DNA of 64,000 bases from Paraburkholderia sp. UYCP14C (GCF_004197395.1 NZ_SELS01000016.1:101717-165716); one strand, 5' to 3'. Positions 28,643-38,246 are shown, counted from the first letter of the stretch. The notes: a model not told the origin generated them from the letters alone. Numbers and translations are program-made.

Positions 28643-29320
28643 ATGACATTCTCCATCGTCGGACGTTGTGGCAAGACCGGTCAGCTCGGTATCGCGATCA
28701 GTTCGTCAAGCATTGCAGTGGGTGCGAGGTGTCCGTGGGCGCGCGCGGGCGTCGGTGTGGTGGCGACGCAGAACGTGACGTTGCCCGCGCTCGGGCCGCA
28801 GATTCTCGATCTGCTGGAAAGCGAGCGTATCGCGGCGGATGCCGCGCTCGAACGGGCACTAGGCGCGAGTGAATGGAGCGAATACCGGCAGGTGACGGTG
28901 GTCGACAGCGAGGGTCGAACCGCGATGTTCACCGGCAAGGAAGCACTCGGCGTGCATCACGCGGTCGCGGGCGATCAGTGCGTGGCAGCGGGTAATCTGC
29001 TCGCCGGCCAGCCGGTGATCGACGCGATGGTGAAAGCGTTCGAGAGCGCCCAAGGCGCGCTCGCCGATCGCTTGCTGCGCGCGATGCATGCGGCTGTCGA
29101 GGCCGGCGGGGAAGCCGGGCCCGTGCATTCGGCGGCGCTGAAGATCGTCGATACGGCGGTCTGGCCGGTCGTCGATCTGCGTGTCGATTGGGCGGATGAC
29201 GATCCGATCGGCAAACTCGACGCGCTGTGGCAAGCGTATCGGCCGCAGATGCAGGACTACATCGCGCGCGCGTTGAATCCGACCGCGGCGCCGAGCTACG
29301 GAGTGCCCGGCGATGAGTGA
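28643..29320 (+). CDS. DUF1028 family protein
   Basis: 225-residue protein with the DUF1028 opening FSIVGRCGKTGQLGIAISSS and the segment WARAGVGVVATQNVT. The family has an Ntn-hydrolase-like fold and is often found with peptidases or amidases, but has no settled activity. AAGGAA lies upstream of the ATG. It is 10 bp after the RidA-like gene and overlaps the next gene by 8 bp, so it belongs firmly to the unit. An amide-hydrolysing role on a ring-opened or acylated amine is plausible but unproven. Confidence 0.85.
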   Translation: MTFSIVGRCGKTGQLGIAISSSSIAVGARCPWARAGVGVVATQNVTLPALGPQILDLLESERIAADAALERALGASEWSEYRQVTVVDSEGRTAMFTGKEALGVHHAVAGDQCVAAGNLLAGQPVIDAMVKAFESAQGALADRLLRAMHAAVEAGGEAGPVHSAALKIVDTAVWPVVDLRVDWADDDPIGKLDALWQAYRPQMQDYIARALNPTAAPSYGVPGDE

Positions 29321-30476
29321 GCTGTCGAGCCGCGCGTTGCTCGAACGGCTGATTGGTTTTGCGACCGTCAGCCGCGACTCCAATCTGGAGCTGATCGGCT
29401 TCGTGCAGCAATACCTCGCGGATCTAGGGGTGGAAAGCGAGCTATTCCATAACGCCGAGCGCACCAAGGCTAACCTGTTCGCCACCATCGGTCCGCGCGA
29501 CCGTGGTGGCATCGTGCTGTCCGGGCATACCGATGTGGTGCCCGTCGACGGTCAGGCATGGACCGTCGACCCGTTTCGTCTCACGGAGAAAGAAGGGCGC
29601 CTGTACGGACGCGGCACCGCCGACATGAAGGGCTACCTCGCGTCCGTGCTGGCGGCGCTGCCCGCTTTGCTGAAGCTGAAGCTCGAAGTGCCGGTGCATG
29701 TGGCGTTTTCATATGACGAGGAAGTGGGCTGTCTCGGCGTGCGGCCGATGCTGGCCGAACTCGAAAAGCGTGTGCATAAGCCGCGCATGTGTCTGATCGG
29801 CGAGCCGACCGAACTGAAGCCTGTGCTCGGCCACAAGAGCAAGCTGGCGATGCGCTGTCACGTGAAGGGCGCGGCATGTCATTCCGCGTACGCGCCGCAC
29901 GGTGTCAACGCGATTCAATACGCGGCCCGGCTGATCAACCGGCTCGAACAGATCGGCGACGAACTCGCGCAGCCGGAACATCACGACGCGCGTTTCGATC
30001 CACCGTTCTCGACGGTGCAAACAGGTGTCATCAAAGGCGGACGCGCGCTGAATATCGTTCCCGCCGAATGCGAGTTCGATTTCGAAGTGCGCGGCGTGCC
30101 GGGCTTCGATCCCAACGTGGTGGCGGACAAACTGCAAAGCTACGCGGCAGCCGAATTACTGCCGAAGATGCGCGCGGTGCAGCCCGATACCGATGTCCGT
30201 GTGCAGATGCTGAATGCCTATCCCGGACTGGCGACTTCGCCCGATAGCGACGCGGCACGCCTGCTCGCGATGTTGAGCGGATCGAACGAATACGGAACGG
30301 TGGCCTTCGGCACGGAAGGCGGCCTGTTCACACAGGCGGGCATTCCGACCGTGGTCTGTGGACCCGGCAGCATGGATCAGGGCCACAAGCCGGACGAGTT
30401 CATCACGATCGAACAACTGAACCGCTGCGACGCGATGTTCGCTCGCCTCGCTGAACATCTTGGCAGCGTGAGGTAG
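29313..30476 (+). CDS. ArgE/DapE-type M20 metallo-deacylase
   Basis: 387-residue M20 family amidohydrolase annotated in similar genomes as acetylornithine deacetylase. Zinc ligands and catalytic residues are seen in LSGHTDVVPVDG (His and Asp), GRGTADMKGY (bridging Asp), DEEVGCLG (catalytic Glu) and the late GPGSMDQGHKPDE (His). Its place at the end of a catabolic unit with a Rieske oxygenase and DUF1028 argues for deacylation of an N-acyl catabolic intermediate rather than arginine synthesis. Its start overlaps the DUF1028 end by 8 bp. Confidence 0.85.
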   Translation: MSELSSRALLERLIGFATVSRDSNLELIGFVQQYLADLGVESELFHNAERTKANLFATIGPRDRGGIVLSGHTDVVPVDGQAWTVDPFRLTEKEGRLYGRGTADMKGYLASVLAALPALLKLKLEVPVHVAFSYDEEVGCLGVRPMLAELEKRVHKPRMCLIGEPTELKPVLGHKSKLAMRCHVKGAACHSAYAPHGVNAIQYAARLINRLEQIGDELAQPEHHDARFDPPFSTVQTGVIKGGRALNIVPAECEFDFEVRGVPGFDPNVVADKLQSYAAAELLPKMRAVQPDTDVRVQMLNAYPGLATSPDSDAARLLAMLSGSNEYGTVAFGTEGGLFTQAGIPTVVCGPGSMDQGHKPDEFITIEQLNRCDAMFARLAEHLGSVR

Positions 30477-30484
30477 CCCGCGCG

Positions 30485-30503
30485 GCCCGGATGCAAATCG
30501 GGC
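30485..30503. terminator. Weak hairpin between convergent genes
   Basis: GCCCG (30485-30489) pairs with CGGGC (30499-30503) around a 9-nt loop, between the ArgE-like stop and the NRAMP-like stop. No T-run follows, so termination is only a possibility. Confidence 0.3.
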
Positions 30504-30515
30504 GTGATTGGATCA

Positions 30516-31847
30516 TCAGGCCAGCCGCTCTGCCACTTCGAGCACGAAGTGCGCGGCCACGACCACGGCGGTGATCAGGGTCGCGAGCCAGCAGAGCGCG
30601 CGTAACGACCAGTGCGCGACGAGGTCGCCGACTGCTTCGCGTTTCGCGCTCAACAGCACCAGAAGCACCAGCACGGGCGTAATCGTCATACCGTTGACGA
30701 CGGCGCTCCAGTACAGCGCGGTGACGGGATCGACGTGCAGTAGGCCGAGCGCGAGACCAAGCAGCGTCCCAAACCCCGCGAGCGCAACGAGCAAAACGGC
30801 AATGCGCCGTTCACGTGGTTTGCCGTGGCGCCAGTCGAACGAACTCGCGACCGCCAGCGCGGCGGAACCCGCAAGCGCAGGTAAGGCGAGCAGCGCCGAG
30901 CCGATCAGCGCAAGCCCAAGCAGGGGGCCGGCGTAGCCATTCAAGAGCGGCTCGAGCGCCCGCGAAAGTTCCGGGGGCTCGCCAGGCCGCACCTGTGAAC
31001 CATGCAGCGTCGCCGCAGCCGCAATCATCATGCACAAGGCGGCCACGCTCGATAGCGCGGTGCGCTTCAAGGTCTGCGTGCGCAACCGGCGAAGCTCCTC
31101 TGACGAGCGTCGCTCGTCCCGAGCGGCATGCCGTTCGTGTTGTCGATGTTGTTCCTCGGCTTCCTGCTCGGCCTGAGAAAAAAGCAGATACGGGCTCATC
31201 GTCGTACCGAGCACGGCCATCAGCATCGTCACGAAATCTTCTTTCCACTCGACGTGCGGCACGAGCGAGCGCAGCACGACCGTGTGCCACGGCACCTCGA
31301 CGATCAGCAGCACGCCGACATACGCGAACATCGGCAGCATCAACCATTTGAGCACCTGTGCGTAGCGCGCATACGGAATGAACCACTGCAACGCGATCGA
31401 TGCGCAACCGCATGCGAGGGCCAGCAGCCAGAGCGGCCCATGAGTGAAGCGTTGCACGACCGCAGCCATCGCCATCACGTCGACGGCAATGTTCAGCGTG
31501 TTCGCTATTACGAACCGCGCCACCGCGAAATAGAAGAACACGGGCGCATAGTGCGCGCGCATGTTCGCCGTCAGGCCGTGTCCGGTGACGGCGGCGACCC
31601 GCGCCGACACGAGTTGCAGCGCAACCATCGACGGATACGACAGCACGCAGGTCCACAGCAGGTCGTAGCCGTACCACGCGCCCGCGAGCGAATAGGTGGC
31701 GATACCACTGGGATCGTTATCGCAACCGAGACTTGCCAGCCCAGGCCCGAGATCGGCCGCCCACGAGCGGGCAGGCTGCGACGACGCAGCGGGCCTGCTG
31801 CCTTGTGCGGTGCGGGACGCGGTGCGCCGGTCGGGGGGAGAGTGCAT
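30516..31847 (-). CDS. NRAMP-related divalent metal transporter with altered metal motifs
   Basis: 443-residue membrane protein with about eleven hydrophobic helices. Helix 1 carries DNDPSGIATY in place of the canonical DPGN, and helix 6 carries GTTMSPYLLF in place of the MPH metal motif. These variants mark a bacterial NRAMP-related branch whose ion may not be manganese. A charged, His-rich loop (EEQHRQHERHAARDERR) follows helix 6 on the cytoplasmic side. The start is uncertain: ATG 31847 was chosen over GTG 31889, and neither has a clear ribosome site. Convergent with the ArgE-like gene. Confidence 0.75.
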   Translation of the reverse strand: MHSPPDRRTASRTAQGSRPAASSQPARSWAADLGPGLASLGCDNDPSGIATYSLAGAWYGYDLLWTCVLSYPSMVALQLVSARVAAVTGHGLTANMRAHYAPVFFYFAVARFVIANTLNIAVDVMAMAAVVQRFTHGPLWLLALACGCASIALQWFIPYARYAQVLKWLMLPMFAYVGVLLIVEVPWHTVVLRSLVPHVEWKEDFVTMLMAVLGTTMSPYLLFSQAEQEAEEQHRQHERHAARDERRSSEELRRLRTQTLKRTALSSVAALCMMIAAAATLHGSQVRPGEPPELSRALEPLLNGYAGPLLGLALIGSALLALPALAGSAALAVASSFDWRHGKPRERRIAVLLVALAGFGTLLGLALGLLHVDPVTALYWSAVVNGMTITPVLVLLVLLSAKREAVGDLVAHWSLRALCWLATLITAVVVAAHFVLEVAERLA

Positions 31848-32087
31848 TCTGCTGAGCAACCGGAACGGGAGATGCCGTTGCACTCGCACGAACCGTTCCT
31901 TTGCGTCGACTCGTCTGGCGGCGGGCGGGTGCGAAGGATGTCCCGCAATCGAGGGCGACTATCAGGACTCCCGCAGGCTGACGATACAATGTCGTACCTT
32001 CAACCCGCCCCGCCCGGGCGACACGCTCGTCGATCGCCGCGAGCGAACGACCGGTCGCTGCGATAGCTCCCGGCAAGTGAGGTCTCC

Positions 32088-33305
32088 ATGCCCAGGCGTC
32101 TTTTCCGCGCTGCGGCGATCGACAGGAATCGGTTTGTGGCGTTGTATGCGTTCATCGCTGCAGCGCTTCTGCTTTCGGCCGCATTCTTCATATATGACGC
32201 GACGATCATCCTCGCCGACCGGACGCAGGACGACACCTCGGTCGCTGTGCTGGAAGCCGGCAATCGCGTCCTGCACGATCTGGAGAATCTCGAGACGGGG
32301 CAACGCGGCTACCTGCTGACAGGCGACGACAACTACCTGCAACCGTACCGATTCGCCGTGCGCGATCTCGACGACGCAGTGCTGCGACTGCACCAACTGG
32401 TCGCTACCGATCCGCGGTCGACAGCGCTGGTCGGTCGCATCGAGCGCGCGAAGAACGACAAGGTGATGGAGATCGGCCGCACGCTCGATCTCGCGCGCAA
32501 CGGCAACCGCGAAGCTGCGCTGGCACTCGTGCAAACGAACGAAGGCAAGCGCTATATGGACGCGCTGCGCGGCGACCTGGGCGTCCTCCTGCAGAACTGG
32601 CGCGAGGTCCGCCGTGTTGCGGTGCAGGATGTCGACAGACGGGTCGTGCTCGCGGCCACGGCGCTTGCGTTCATTGCGGTCCTCGTTTGCTGTCTGCTCG
32701 TCTACAGCCTTTTCGTTCAGCGACGCGCGTTCGCGCTGGTCCACGCTTACACGGATGTCATCAACCGACGCGCAACGAGGGACGCGTTGACCGGACTTCC
32801 GAATCGCCGGCAATTGCTTTCCACCCTCGATGCGCTCGCTGCGGAATCGCAAGTGCTTCCCCGGCGGATCGCGTTGCTCTATCTGGACATGGACGGATTC
32901 AAGGCCGTCAATGACACGCTCGGTCATACGGCCGGCGATGCCGTCCTGAGGGCATTGGCACGCGCACTTCTAACGGCGACGCGTGAAGGGGATCTGCTCG
33001 TGAGAATCGGCGGCGACGAATTCGTGATGGTGTCGTTCGATTTCGACGACGATGAACAGTTGCGCGAACTGGCGACGCGGTTGGCTGCTAGCGTGAGTCA
33101 GGTCGGAGCGGACGAGTCGAATGGCTGTTTTTCGATCGGCGTGAGTATTGGCATCGCCACTTACCCGGACGGCGTGGATTCGATCGAAGAATTGCTGGAC
33201 GCCGCCGACGCGGCAATGTATGAAGCCAAGCGGGCAGGTCGCACTCCCTTCGCGTTTGCGCGACGAGACGCCAAAAAGAACGTCATCAGTCTGCACCGGC
33301 GCTGA
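32088..33305 (+). CDS. Membrane diguanylate cyclase (CHASE3-GGDEF)
   Basis: 405-residue signalling enzyme that makes cyclic di-GMP. An N-terminal helix (about residues 17-36), a periplasmic CHASE3-like sensor with the typical ETGQRGYLLTGDDNYLQPY segment (about 65-83) and a second helix (about 185-207) precede a GGDEF domain with intact RIGGDEFVM. The inhibitory site is present: TREGD gives RxxD five residues before GGDEF. No EAL domain. GAGG precedes the ATG. It ends 4 bp from the convergent permease gene. The signal sensed is unknown. Confidence 0.87.
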   Translation: MPRRLFRAAAIDRNRFVALYAFIAAALLLSAAFFIYDATIILADRTQDDTSVAVLEAGNRVLHDLENLETGQRGYLLTGDDNYLQPYRFAVRDLDDAVLRLHQLVATDPRSTALVGRIERAKNDKVMEIGRTLDLARNGNREAALALVQTNEGKRYMDALRGDLGVLLQNWREVRRVAVQDVDRRVVLAATALAFIAVLVCCLLVYSLFVQRRAFALVHAYTDVINRRATRDALTGLPNRRQLLSTLDALAAESQVLPRRIALLYLDMDGFKAVNDTLGHTAGDAVLRALARALLTATREGDLLVRIGGDEFVMVSFDFDDDEQLRELATRLAASVSQVGADESNGCFSIGVSIGIATYPDGVDSIEELLDAADAAMYEAKRAGRTPFAFARRDAKKNVISLHRR

Positions 33306-33309
33306 TTTC

Positions 33310-34296
33310 TTACGTTTCCCGCTTGCTGCGGCCATACAGCAGCAACATCGCCGCTATCACCACGCCGTAGATGATCTGACGCCCGGCCTCCGGCATCTGC
33401 GCGACCGAAAGGATCGACTGCAGCAGCGTGATCAGGATCGCGCCGGCCACCGTGCCGAGGTATGAGCCTCGCCCACCCAGAATCGACGTGCCGCCGAGCA
33501 CGACTGCCGCGATCGCCGGTAACAGATAGGCATCGCCCATCGACTGCGCTGCCTTCGACGCATAACCGGCGAGCAAGACGCCACCGAACGCCGCGAAACC
33601 GCTGCACACCGCGAAGGCGGCCACGGTGACGAGCCGCGTATCGATGCCGGACAGATACGCCGCGCGCTCGGTATTGCCGATCGCGTACAGCGTGCGGCCG
33701 AAGGTCGTACGCGTCAGCAGGAACACTGTGGCACCGCCGATCACCACCCACAGCGCGACGGCATTGGGCACGCCCGGCACGAGCCAGCCCGCCGCGAGCC
33801 AGCGCATCACTTCGGGGGCGGAATCTTGCGGTGACGATCCGCCGGTATAGACGATCATGATGCCCTGCGCGACCGCATTGGTCGCGAGCGTGGCGATCAT
33901 CGACGGAATGCGCAGCAGCGCGACGAGGATGCCGTTGACGATGCCGATCAGCACGCCGCAACCAATCCCGACCGGTATTGCGAGGATTCGTCCGAGTTCG
34001 CCGTGCCCCGCGACCGCGCACGCCATCATCGCGCCGACGGTGATGGTCCACGGCAGCGACAGGTCGATGTGGCCGAGCAGGATCACCATCATCAGGCCGG
34101 TCGCGATGATGCCGAGGAACGCGCCGACCTTCAGTTGCAGCAGGATGTACTCCGGCGACGTGAAGCTGCGCGAAAACATCCCGCCGACGAGCAGCAGCGC
34201 GACGATGCACGCGAACGCGATCACGATCGGCTTGTCGATTCTGCGCGTGAGCCTCGACACGAAGGTGGTCCGGCCGGTTGCCGAAGCGTGGCTCAT
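33310..34296 (-). CDS. Sugar-type ABC transporter permease (RbsC/YjfF-like)
   Basis: 328-residue permease of the CUT2/branched class with about nine hydrophobic helices and the family motif AAVVLGGTSILGGRGSYLG (about residues 265-283). Its ATG overlaps the stop of the previous permease (ATGA), showing coupling. It is the last gene of a four-gene importer. An open frame extending to 35331 reads through the other permease in a wrong frame and is rejected. Confidence 0.87.
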   Translation of the reverse strand: MSHASATGRTTFVSRLTRRIDKPIVIAFACIVALLLVGGMFSRSFTSPEYILLQLKVGAFLGIIATGLMMVILLGHIDLSLPWTITVGAMMACAVAGHGELGRILAIPVGIGCGVLIGIVNGILVALLRIPSMIATLATNAVAQGIMIVYTGGSSPQDSAPEVMRWLAAGWLVPGVPNAVALWVVIGGATVFLLTRTTFGRTLYAIGNTERAAYLSGIDTRLVTVAAFAVCSGFAAFGGVLLAGYASKAAQSMGDAYLLPAIAAVVLGGTSILGGRGSYLGTVAGAILITLLQSILSVAQMPEAGRQIIYGVVIAAMLLLYGRSKRET

Positions 34297-35273
34297 TGAA
34301 ACCACTCCAGACGGTTGCGTACCCTGAACAGCCCGCACGCGCCGATCGCGACGGCCAGCAGAAGAATCACGCCCTGAAATAGCGGCTGCCACAGCGCATC
34401 GACGTTGAACACGAACAGCAGGTCGCCGATCGAGCGGAACGCGAATGCGCCGAAGATCGCGCCGATCGCGCTGCCCTTGCCGCCGAGCAGCGACACGCCG
34501 CCTATCACCACCGCGGCGATCGAAAACAGCGTGTACGAGTTGGCGCTGCCGAGGCTCGCTTCGCCGGTGTCGGTGAAGAAGGTCAGAAACAACCCGCCGA
34601 TTGCGGCGAGCAGGCCGGCCAGCGTATAGCTCGCGAACTTCGCGCGGCGGATCGGCATGCCGGACAGAAACGCCGCGGGTTCGGACGAGCCGGTCGCGTA
34701 TGCCGCGCGTCCGACCGCCGAGCGCTTGAAAGGAATCCAGACGATCACTGTCGCCGCGAGCAGAATCAGCAAGCTCGCCGGCAGCACACCGGCGACCTTG
34801 CCGGTCAGCGCGTCGGCGAGGTCCTCGTTGATCGAGCCGCCGGGCACGGGGCGCAGCAGCAGGGCCAGTCCGTAGTAGACCGCGCCGGTGGCGATCGTCG
34901 TCACGATCGGCTGCAGCCGGCCGAAAATGATGATCACGCCGTTCAGCGCGCCGCACAGCGCGCCCGCCGCGAGCACGCCGGCGATGCCGAGCGCGCTGTG
35001 CAGCGCATCGCCGGTGACGATCCACGAGCCGATGCAATTCGTCAGCACCAGCGTCATGCCGATCGACAGGTCGATGCCGGCCGTCAGCACGACGAGCGCT
35101 TGTCCCATCGAGACGAGCGCGAGCAGCACCGCCTTGTTCGCCGCGGTCTGAAACACGTTGGCCGACAACGTCGACGGATAGTTGAACAGGTAGATGGCGA
35201 ACATCAGCACGAACAGGCCGAACGCGAACACCGCCCCGCGATTCTCCGCATACCAGTAACGCAGCCCGCTCAT
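34293..35273 (-). CDS. Sugar-type ABC transporter permease (RbsC/YtfT-like)
   Basis: 326-residue permease of the same class, with VLTAGIDLSIGMTLVLTN (about residues 60-77) and AAVVIGGVSLLGGKGSAIG (about 260-278), the two most conserved stretches. It overlaps the ATPase gene by ATGA and the next permease by ATGA. Two different permeases form a heterodimer, as in galactofuranose-type YtfT/YjfF importers. Confidence 0.87.
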   Translation of the reverse strand: MSGLRYWYAENRGAVFAFGLFVLMFAIYLFNYPSTLSANVFQTAANKAVLLALVSMGQALVVLTAGIDLSIGMTLVLTNCIGSWIVTGDALHSALGIAGVLAAGALCGALNGVIIIFGRLQPIVTTIATGAVYYGLALLLRPVPGGSINEDLADALTGKVAGVLPASLLILLAATVIVWIPFKRSAVGRAAYATGSSEPAAFLSGMPIRRAKFASYTLAGLLAAIGGLFLTFFTDTGEASLGSANSYTLFSIAAVVIGGVSLLGGKGSAIGAIFGAFAFRSIGDLLFVFNVDALWQPLFQGVILLLAVAIGACGLFRVRNRLEWFQ

Positions 35274-36844
35274 GGCGCGACTCCCGTGGAAGGCGAAATC
35301 TGTCCGACCGGCAGGTCGAGCGCACTGGCAATCAGGTTCTGCTCGGTGATCGCCGGGCCGGCGAGTTCCTTCTTGATCCTGCCTTCGTACAGCACGAGCA
35401 CGCGATCGCAGCAGCCGATCAGCTCGTCATAGTCGGTCGAATAGAACAGAACCGCGGCGCCTTCGTCGGCGAGGCGCCTCAGCAGCTGATACAGCTCCTG
35501 CTTGGTGCCGACGTCGATACCGCGCGTCGGGTCGCTGAGCAGCAGGATCCTCGGCTGGCGGATCAGCCACTTCGCGATCACCACCTTCTGCTGGTTGCCG
35601 CCGGACAGCGAGCCCACGGGCGCGTCGAGGCCGAACGACTTGATCGCCAGCAGCTCCACCGCCCGGTCGACCAGCGACTGCTGACGGTCGCGATCGATTA
35701 CGCCGACGCTGGACATGCGATCGAGCGCGGCAAACGACAGGTTCTCGCGTACCGACATCGGCAGCATCAGGCCTTCGGTCTTGCGGTCTTCCGGTATCAG
35801 CGCCATGCCGATTCCGTTGGCACGCGCGGCCATCGGGCTGCCGATCGACACCGCTTTGCCGTCGATTTCGATCTCGCCCGCGCAACCGCGCAACACACCG
35901 AACAGCGCGAGCAGGAGTTCGCGCTGGCCTTGTCCGTCGAGGCCGCCCAGTCCGAGGATTTCACCGGGCTGCAACGAAAAGCTGATGCCTTGCAGCGTGT
36001 CGCTCCACGTGAGATCGCGACAGGCGAGAGCCGGGGCGGCGCGGTGGTCGTCCGCGGGGTTGGCCGCGGGTTTGGGCGCGGGTTTGGCCGGGAAAGCATG
36101 CTGGTACTTCCGGCCAATCATCATTTCGACGACCTCATTGTCGGAGCGCGTGCCCGCCTCGAAGCTCATCACGTGACGGCCGTTCCGGTAGACCGTGCAT
36201 TCGTCCGCGAGCGCCTTCACCTCGTGCATCCGATGCGAGATGAACAGCAGCGCGAGCCCTTCTTCGCGCAGGCGCTTGAGCACCTCGATCACGCGCGCGA
36301 CGTCGGCGGCGGTCAGCGCCGAGGTGGCTTCGTCGAGGATCAGGATGCGCGGCGCGTGGGCCAGCCCTTTCGCAAGCTCGACCATCTGCTGGCGCGACAG
36401 CGGCAGGTCGCGGACTTTCGCGAGCGGATTGATGTCGGCGGCGCCCGCCCGCGCGAGGGCCTCCTCGGCCTGGCGGCGCTGCGTGCGGCGGTCGATCATG
36501 CCGAAACGTCGCGGCGGGTTCGAGGCGAAGATGTTGTCCGCCACGCTCAGGTCGGGGATCAGCGACAGCTCCTGATACACGCAGACGATGCCGGCCGCGT
36601 TCGCCTCGGCCGGCGACGCGAACGAGACCTCGCGGCCATCGAAGTGCATCGTGCCCTCGTCCGGCTGCACGACGCCGGACATCACCTTCAGCAACGTGGA
36701 CTTACCCGCGCCGTTCTCGCCGAGGATCGCGTGAATGCGGGCCCGGCGCACCGTGAGCTCGGCGTGATCCAGCGCGACCGCGCCGCCGTAGCTTTTCGAC
36801 ACGCCAGACATCTGAAAGAACGGCTGCTTTGCCTCCTCCAGCAT
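35270..36844 (-). CDS. Sugar-type ABC transporter ATP-binding protein (two-domain, RbsA-like)
   Basis: 524-residue protein with two fused ATPase domains. Domain one has Walker A GENGAGKST (about residue 41), LSRQQMVELAKGL and Walker B ILILDEATSAL. Domain two has the degenerate P-loop GLGGLDGQGQRE (about residue 305), SGGNQQKVVIAKWL and LLLSDPTRGIDVG. This is the standard layout of CUT2 importers, where only one site hydrolyses ATP well. GGGAG precedes the ATG. It overlaps the first permease gene by 4 bp. Confidence 0.88.
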   Translation of the reverse strand: MLEEAKQPFFQMSGVSKSYGGAVALDHAELTVRRARIHAILGENGAGKSTLLKVMSGVVQPDEGTMHFDGREVSFASPAEANAAGIVCVYQELSLIPDLSVADNIFASNPPRRFGMIDRRTQRRQAEEALARAGAADINPLAKVRDLPLSRQQMVELAKGLAHAPRILILDEATSALTAADVARVIEVLKRLREEGLALLFISHRMHEVKALADECTVYRNGRHVMSFEAGTRSDNEVVEMMIGRKYQHAFPAKPAPKPAANPADDHRAAPALACRDLTWSDTLQGISFSLQPGEILGLGGLDGQGQRELLLALFGVLRGCAGEIEIDGKAVSIGSPMAARANGIGMALIPEDRKTEGLMLPMSVRENLSFAALDRMSSVGVIDRDRQQSLVDRAVELLAIKSFGLDAPVGSLSGGNQQKVVIAKWLIRQPRILLLSDPTRGIDVGTKQELYQLLRRLADEGAAVLFYSTDYDELIGCCDRVLVLYEGRIKKELAGPAITEQNLIASALDLPVGQISPSTGVAP

Positions 36845-36879
36845 GCTTCGTCTCCCGTCACATCGCGGCCGTCATCCGA

Positions 36880-38007
36880 TCACTGGTTACCCTGGCTCTG
36901 CTTCATGATTTCCTGCGCGGAGAAATTGATGCCGCAAGACGGAAACGAGTTGCCGACGAAAAAGTTGTCGGAGTCGTTCGGGAAGTAGTTGACGCCCGAC
37001 TTCAGCTTCGAATCGTCGGTGACGTCGAGCGGCAGCTTGATCGAGACCGGGATCGTCTGGCCGTCCAGCGCGGCGAGCGCCGTCTTGATCGCCACGGCCA
37101 CCTGCGCGGGACCGGTGCCCGCCGACGTGCACTTCAGGCCCTGGCTGCCATACTGCGCGCAGAACTTGCGAAAGCCGTTCTCGGTCTCGCCGCCGAAAGG
37201 CACGAACGGATGTTTCGCATCGATCATCGCGCGCACGACGCCGGTGTCGCCGCCTTGCGCCGAAATGCCGTCGAAATGACCCTGCACGGCAATCGCGTCG
37301 GCGGTGGCCTTTTGCGCGACCCCGTCATCCCACTTGCCGTAGACCTGGACGACGTTCCACTTCTTGCCGGTGTCGTCCAGGGTTTTCATGAAACCGTTGT
37401 GCCGGTCCGTGTCGACCGAGGTACCCGCCACCCCGCGAACCTCGAGCACCTTGCCGCCGCTCGACAGGTGGTCCGCGAGCCACTTGGCCCACAGCACGCC
37501 GAGCCCGTACTGATCGACGTTGACGTTGATCGCGTCTTCGCTGTCGAGGATGTTGTCGAACGCGATCAGCACGACGCCGGCATTCTTCGCGCGGCGGATC
37601 GCGGGGCCGAACGAGGTGGGATTCTGCGCGTCCACGATGACCGCGTCATAGCCGGCATCGATAAAGTTGTTGACGGCCGAGATCTGCGCCGGCACGTCCT
37701 CGCCGGTCGAGACGACCTTGAATTCCTTGATTTTGGCGGCGACGGCCGGTTGTGCCGCATAGGCCTTGGCCGTCTTGATCATCTGGATCCGCCAGGTGTT
37801 CGCGATATAGCCGTTGACGAGTGCGATCCGATAGGGTCCGTTCTTCTTCGGATACTTGATGAACTTCGTGTCGGTCTTCCACGGGACCATGCATGTGGGA
37901 TCGCTGGACGGCCCGGAAACGATCGAAGCCTGCGCGAAAGCCGCGCTTGCGCACAGCGCCAATGACGCGGCCGCCGCCGCTCGAAGCACTTGGATTCCTG
38001 AAAGCAT
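36880..38007 (-). CDS. Sugar-type ABC transporter periplasmic binding protein
   Basis: 375-residue binding protein with a signal peptide (LRAAAAASLALCASAAFA, cleavage near residue 25) and the type 1 periplasmic fold: YRIALVNGYIANTWR, YDAVIVDAQNPTSFGPAIRR, and hinge segment VVLIAFDN. It is the first gene of the importer unit, with GGAGACGAC before the ATG at 38007. Ligand unknown; the operator type upstream hints at a uronic or aldonic acid or a related sugar. The unusually cysteine-bearing mature N-terminus (DPTCMVPW) and later CAQYGSQGLKC may form disulphides. Confidence 0.85.
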   Translation of the reverse strand: MLSGIQVLRAAAAASLALCASAAFAQASIVSGPSSDPTCMVPWKTDTKFIKYPKKNGPYRIALVNGYIANTWRIQMIKTAKAYAAQPAVAAKIKEFKVVSTGEDVPAQISAVNNFIDAGYDAVIVDAQNPTSFGPAIRRAKNAGVVLIAFDNILDSEDAINVNVDQYGLGVLWAKWLADHLSSGGKVLEVRGVAGTSVDTDRHNGFMKTLDDTGKKWNVVQVYGKWDDGVAQKATADAIAVQGHFDGISAQGGDTGVVRAMIDAKHPFVPFGGETENGFRKFCAQYGSQGLKCTSAGTGPAQVAVAIKTALAALDGQTIPVSIKLPLDVTDDSKLKSGVNYFPNDSDNFFVGNSFPSCGINFSAQEIMKQSQGNQ

Positions 38008-38222
38008 GTCGTCTCCAATTTGTTGGATTGAACTTACCGGTTGCCGGCGCACATGGCGGTCGTGGAGCGTCGCCGAAATCTGTGCGTGAAGCAGGGAATC
38101 TTGCGGAATGTGCTGCAGCGGGACTGACTCGGACTCGTCGAAGCAGCGCATCGACTTCTTCAAAGGCGCCGCCTCGAAGCAAATCGAAGGGCCGGCGCGA
38201 ACGTAGTCACGTCTGACAGTAC

Positions 38223-38232
38223 TGGCATACCA
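38223..38232. promoter_or_regulatory. Candidate GntR operator site 1
   Basis: TGGCATACCA, an imperfect palindrome sharing TGG..TACCA with two further sites in the same 411-bp divergent gap (38008-38418). It is the site nearest to the importer gene start. Confidence 0.45.
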
Positions 38233-38246
38233 ATCCGCGCGCGATA

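Noticed and set aside
33310-35331. One 673-residue permease
   Set aside because: Its first half is an out-of-frame reading of the YtfT-like permease; the real gene starts at 34296 with an ATGA overlap.
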